Source: Piromyces finnis
Lineage: Eukaryota > Neocallimastigomycota > Neocallimastigomycetes > Neocallimastigales > Neocallimastigaceae
DNA: 64,000 nt
Direction: 5' to 3'
Assembly: GCA_002104945.1 (NCBI GenBank)
Contig: MCFH01000079.1
Location: 62,001-126,000, forward strand
Under the pieces are notes generated by a model. That model made no database searches and was not told the DNA's origin. It worked only from the letters and a program-made list of their open reading frames with translations. Shown piece after piece: positions 62,201 to 64,000 of this stretch (position 1 is the first letter of the stretch; the number at the start of each line of letters is the position of its first letter). Position numbers and translations under genes: made by a program.

Positions 62201-64000
62201 CTTGCTTCCTAAATTCATTACATCTTTTGTGGATGTAATCAATGAGTTTACGGTAGATTTTAATTCTTTTAATAAATTCATCTATATCATAAATTCTTTC
62301 TTTTTTAAATCTCTTATACAACTTCATTTTGATTTTTTGAAGATTAAAAATTTGTTGTGAAATATGAAATGAAGACTTTATAACATTATTTGCTGAAGTA
62401 ATACTGAGCTCGTCTGCAATTGAAAAAGCAGTTGAAGTAAACTCTTTGGAAAGTTCATCTGTAGAAACATTAGGATCGTTGGATTTTGCTGAAAGTATTT
62501 GGAATTTATTATGACTGAGAATAGATTCCTTTTCCTCAATACATTTTAATCTATTCCATTTCAGAATTTTCTTAGGAACATTAAAGTCATTAGAAAAATC
62601 TTCCATAGGAATAATTTTACCATTAATAAGAAGTGGCTTATGGTCTGATACAGGATAAAAATTATTTATAAATGATCCTGAGTGAATAAGATCTTTCATC
62701 TTCGAATTGATAAGAGCATGGTCAATGTCGGAAGATTGATCACCTCGAGTCCAAGAGATAGTAGACCCTCTAAGCGGAAGAATTTCCCAATCTCCTAATC
62801 CATTAGTTGATAACCAGTTGGATAATTTTACTTTAGACATATTAAAATCACCAACAAGAATCGATGGATGGGATGAATGAGTTTGTAACCACAAGCGAAC
62901 TTCTAACTTTGCATGATCAACATAGATGTTGTGATGACTATGAGGCATATAAACATTTCCAATCGAGCATTTGAATCTATTCCAGAGACTAAAAGTATAA
63001 ATAGAAATAATATACTTTCCAGAGAAGTTTTCAAGTGAGGCTTGACATGAATTGTGAAAACCTAAATATAAACCTCTCATTCCCGGAACTGATTCGTCAG
63101 CTTTCTTGAAAAAGTGTCTATAGTTTCGCAAAGTAACACGACAAGGATAATCTGTATTCGATCCAGAACCATTACCAGTTTCTTGGAAACATAAAAATAA
63201 TGGTTTGAAAATAGCTGTGAAATAGCTAATACTATCTCTCTTTTCGTGATTCCACCCATTGGTGTTCCAACTAAGACAAAAAGAAAAGTTATCAGGCTTG
63301 TTGGATGAGGAAGAATCGTTGCTATTATTATTATTATTAAAGTCATCGTTATTAATGGATGATGCATCAGAGGAATAAGTAGAACTATTACTAGATGGCT
63401 GTGAAACTGAAGAACTATCAACTATTGAACTGTTATCAGAGTTGATAGAGCTATTAGAATTAATTGTTGAATGTTGAGATTGAAATTGTGTTTGCTGTAG
63501 ATCTGGAATATTTTCATGATTGGAAACTTGTTGAAGATCTTGTTGAAGATCTAGTTGAAGATCGGATTGTTGATGAGATTGTTGAACTGATTGTTGAAAT
63601 GATTGTTGAATAGAATGTTGATGTTTATTAGAAACTAAAATTTTACGTTTGAGAGTGGAAAAAGTGTATTTGTGATTCCTTCTACTACGAGCTGAAAAGG
63701 AAATTGAGGTAACTGAAAGTTTCTTCTTTAACATGTGTAAGATTTTAATACAATCTTTCGATGAACCATGAACCTTGACTAAGAAAAAGTGATCATTGAA
63801 AGTCTGAAAATATTTAACACTAATAACTGAATTAAATTTATCTTCTAGAATAACCTCGAGTTTTTCCCATAGCATATTTACTGACCATGATCGAATACCA
63901 CGGATAAAGAAGGAGCGAATATCATCTAAGGGGATACCATAAGACCGGGTACCACGTCTGATATAATTCTTATCTTTAATATAAAGGACTGACATGATAA
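59197..64000 (-). mobile_element. LINE-type non-LTR retrotransposon, copy C (intact ORF, 5' end beyond window)
   Basis: Poly(A) tail (plus-strand T run 59197-59234), then GATGCCGTT in sense and a ~235-base 3' UTR, one long ORF, and the start codon five bases from the window edge. The long pure tail and open frame suggest a recent insertion. Confidence 0.95.
59472..63995 (-). CDS. LINE polyprotein: endonuclease and reverse transcriptase
   Basis: 1507-residue ORF. Residues 1-~110: basic N-terminal domain, possibly nucleic-acid binding. ~125-235: Gln/Ser/Asn-rich linker. ~237-460: APE-type endonuclease (SWNTNGWN, CFQET, GNVYMP, ILVGDFN, SDIDHALI, VSDHKP). ~740-1000: reverse transcriptase with YRGISLIN, FGFRKKEES, FLDLRKAYDSVP (motif A Asp), GVRQGCPLSPILFNLFIND and FADD at about 965. 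Further on, a Cys/His cluster (CPNYCPCC, HWLLDCP) like the zinc-binding motif found after RT in many LINEs, an Asn-rich stretch, and a final conserved block. It nicks target DNA and primes cDNA synthesis at the nick. One ORF only, no separate gag-like ORF visible. APE-type LINE; the clade (Tad1 or other) needs a tree. Confidence 0.95.
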   Translation of the reverse strand: MSVLYIKDKNYIRRGTRSYGIPLDDIRSFFIRGIRSWSVNMLWEKLEVILEDKFNSVISVKYFQTFNDHFFLVKVHGSSKDCIKILHMLKKKLSVTSISFSARSRRNHKYTFSTLKRKILVSNKHQHSIQQSFQQSVQQSHQQSDLQLDLQQDLQQVSNHENIPDLQQTQFQSQHSTINSNSSINSDNSSIVDSSSVSQPSSNSSTYSSDASSINNDDFNNNNNSNDSSSSNKPDNFSFCLSWNTNGWNHEKRDSISYFTAIFKPLFLCFQETGNGSGSNTDYPCRVTLRNYRHFFKKADESVPGMRGLYLGFHNSCQASLENFSGKYIISIYTFSLWNRFKCSIGNVYMPHSHHNIYVDHAKLEVRLWLQTHSSHPSILVGDFNMSKVKLSNWLSTNGLGDWEILPLRGSTISWTRGDQSSDIDHALINSKMKDLIHSGSFINNFYPVSDHKPLLINGKIIPMEDFSNDFNVPKKILKWNRLKCIEEKESILSHNKFQILSAKSNDPNVSTDELSKEFTSTAFSIADELSITSANNVIKSSFHISQQIFNLQKIKMKLYKRFKKERIYDIDEFIKRIKIYRKLIDYIHKRCNEFRKQEYLHWIKTGCEYMKSHNPKKAWKWIKKTAKIGKDSFFIAQPIKNKNGELVVATEEQLDVWHDHFENLASDPSGVSLDLEHWYEEPTNKRFSLPMLDEWDINQDISIDEVKSAILTTPNYKASGPDGIPIEFYKALVPSSNDSNNATDNNSSGNTTSDNDAHGLNFILKLFNRIWDGDFPNSWNESSIVSIPKKGDLTDCDNYRGISLINNGIKLISKIVTTRISEYGLKNNFIRPEQFGFRKKEESISLFISIQEICRRRQLDNKETYLAFLDLRKAYDSVPIGNILHKLDCLGIRGKSLQFIKNLYLTSKANVKLDGQFSKSFDVKKGVRQGCPLSPILFNLFINDIFRECEDLGVSLGDTRCCGGLFADDIVICAPTRGCLKKMLRRVNEWALYNEMEFGIQKCSTMVIRPESIENQNKRDPTFYLAGQPIPTTDCYTYLGVPFDKNLSLKPVIKALNNKVLKGLFSVSKFLRNPNIPIPFKKLVLNSQVISRVSYFAPLLGSNKARSRIAQKHVNKGIRWVAGVHKAVSFISLYSISKDLNIPPLSAKCALAQVRCFNKWKNSNCIISHLVNYIPKFRKYTWCKSSRTLDKKLKKHGDVKAIKNFYWKDLKGNSIKAQYYDDNKFIETKDFIKLCYEYPEFAYGFYWLLKARSGYKLDARVAKAAKFVDPVCPNYCPCCKCGDQSIKHWLLDCPTFRDIRIKHYDSIVQLLNFFSQRNSNSPINNNEIDNISRDSNNINSNSNNSSNNNSNSNNSNSNNSNNNNNRNNNISNDSNSEDNNSNLDSNLVNDSNSSNNPVNINVYDYSSVCSKIFKFLLGGRSFNNINYNSREWKELCKRQIQSGTNEGTPFLTVTAELLTKIMPFAIGQQWSMFKRFEATSKSVNAEETVRQARRASATNGDHNFVP

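Overview
The window looks like nuclear DNA of an anaerobic gut fungus (Neocallimastigomycota). Reasons: extreme A+T content with long homopolymers and pentanucleotide tracts; short AT-rich spliceosomal introns (GTAAxx/GTATxx...TAG or AAG); a GH43 glycosidase carrying cysteine-rich fungal dockerins, a cellulosome module typical of this phylum; and an intronless bacterial-type ion permease. Genus cannot be assigned from the sequence. I rebuilt exon chains by hand: every junction quoted keeps the reading frame, but none is backed by RNA.

Layout. 1-6221: head-to-head UFL1 (UFMylation E3 ligase, runs off the left edge) and TBCK (pseudokinase-TBC-rhodanese), both, to my knowledge, missing from most well-studied fungi. 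6551-7893: unknown low-complexity protein. 9382-13553: head-to-head PRCC (splicing-associated) and ACL4 (Rpl4 chaperone). 14230-18023: a nine-exon gene for an N-terminally membrane-anchored ankyrin-repeat protein ending in a degenerate sirtuin domain. 20413-22413: CAF16-type soluble ABC ATPase with 16-nt and 10-nt microexons. 23902-27381: single-pass membrane protein with an Asn-rich tail and PP1-docking-like motifs. 29304-31269: CDF zinc transporter. 31754-35498: 12-exon unknown gene with Tyr-punctuated repeats. 37230-38411: ArsB/SLC13-type permease, probably acquired from bacteria.

39859-45908 is a retrotransposon cluster: a full-length but broken LINE (copy A), a 5'-truncated LINE (copy B) nested with a target-site duplication inside an older LINE relic, and flanking tandem repeats. 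46410-48002 is the dockerin-GH43 enzyme; 50205-51970 a small INO80 Ies4-like gene with a 5-nt microexon and a 53-bp intronic minisatellite; 53589-54641 an N4BP2-like P-loop kinase with an RGG tail. 56228-56814 is a SINE-like retroposon with Pol III A/B boxes, a stretch related to the LINE, a poly(A) tail and a perfect 10-bp TSD; it sits at the edge of a decayed ankyrin gene. 59197-64000 is an apparently intact LINE (copy C, 1507-codon ORF).

The points most likely to be new are the ankyrin-pseudosirtuin protein, the SINE/LINE pair, the mosaic LINE copies, and the UFL1 gene.
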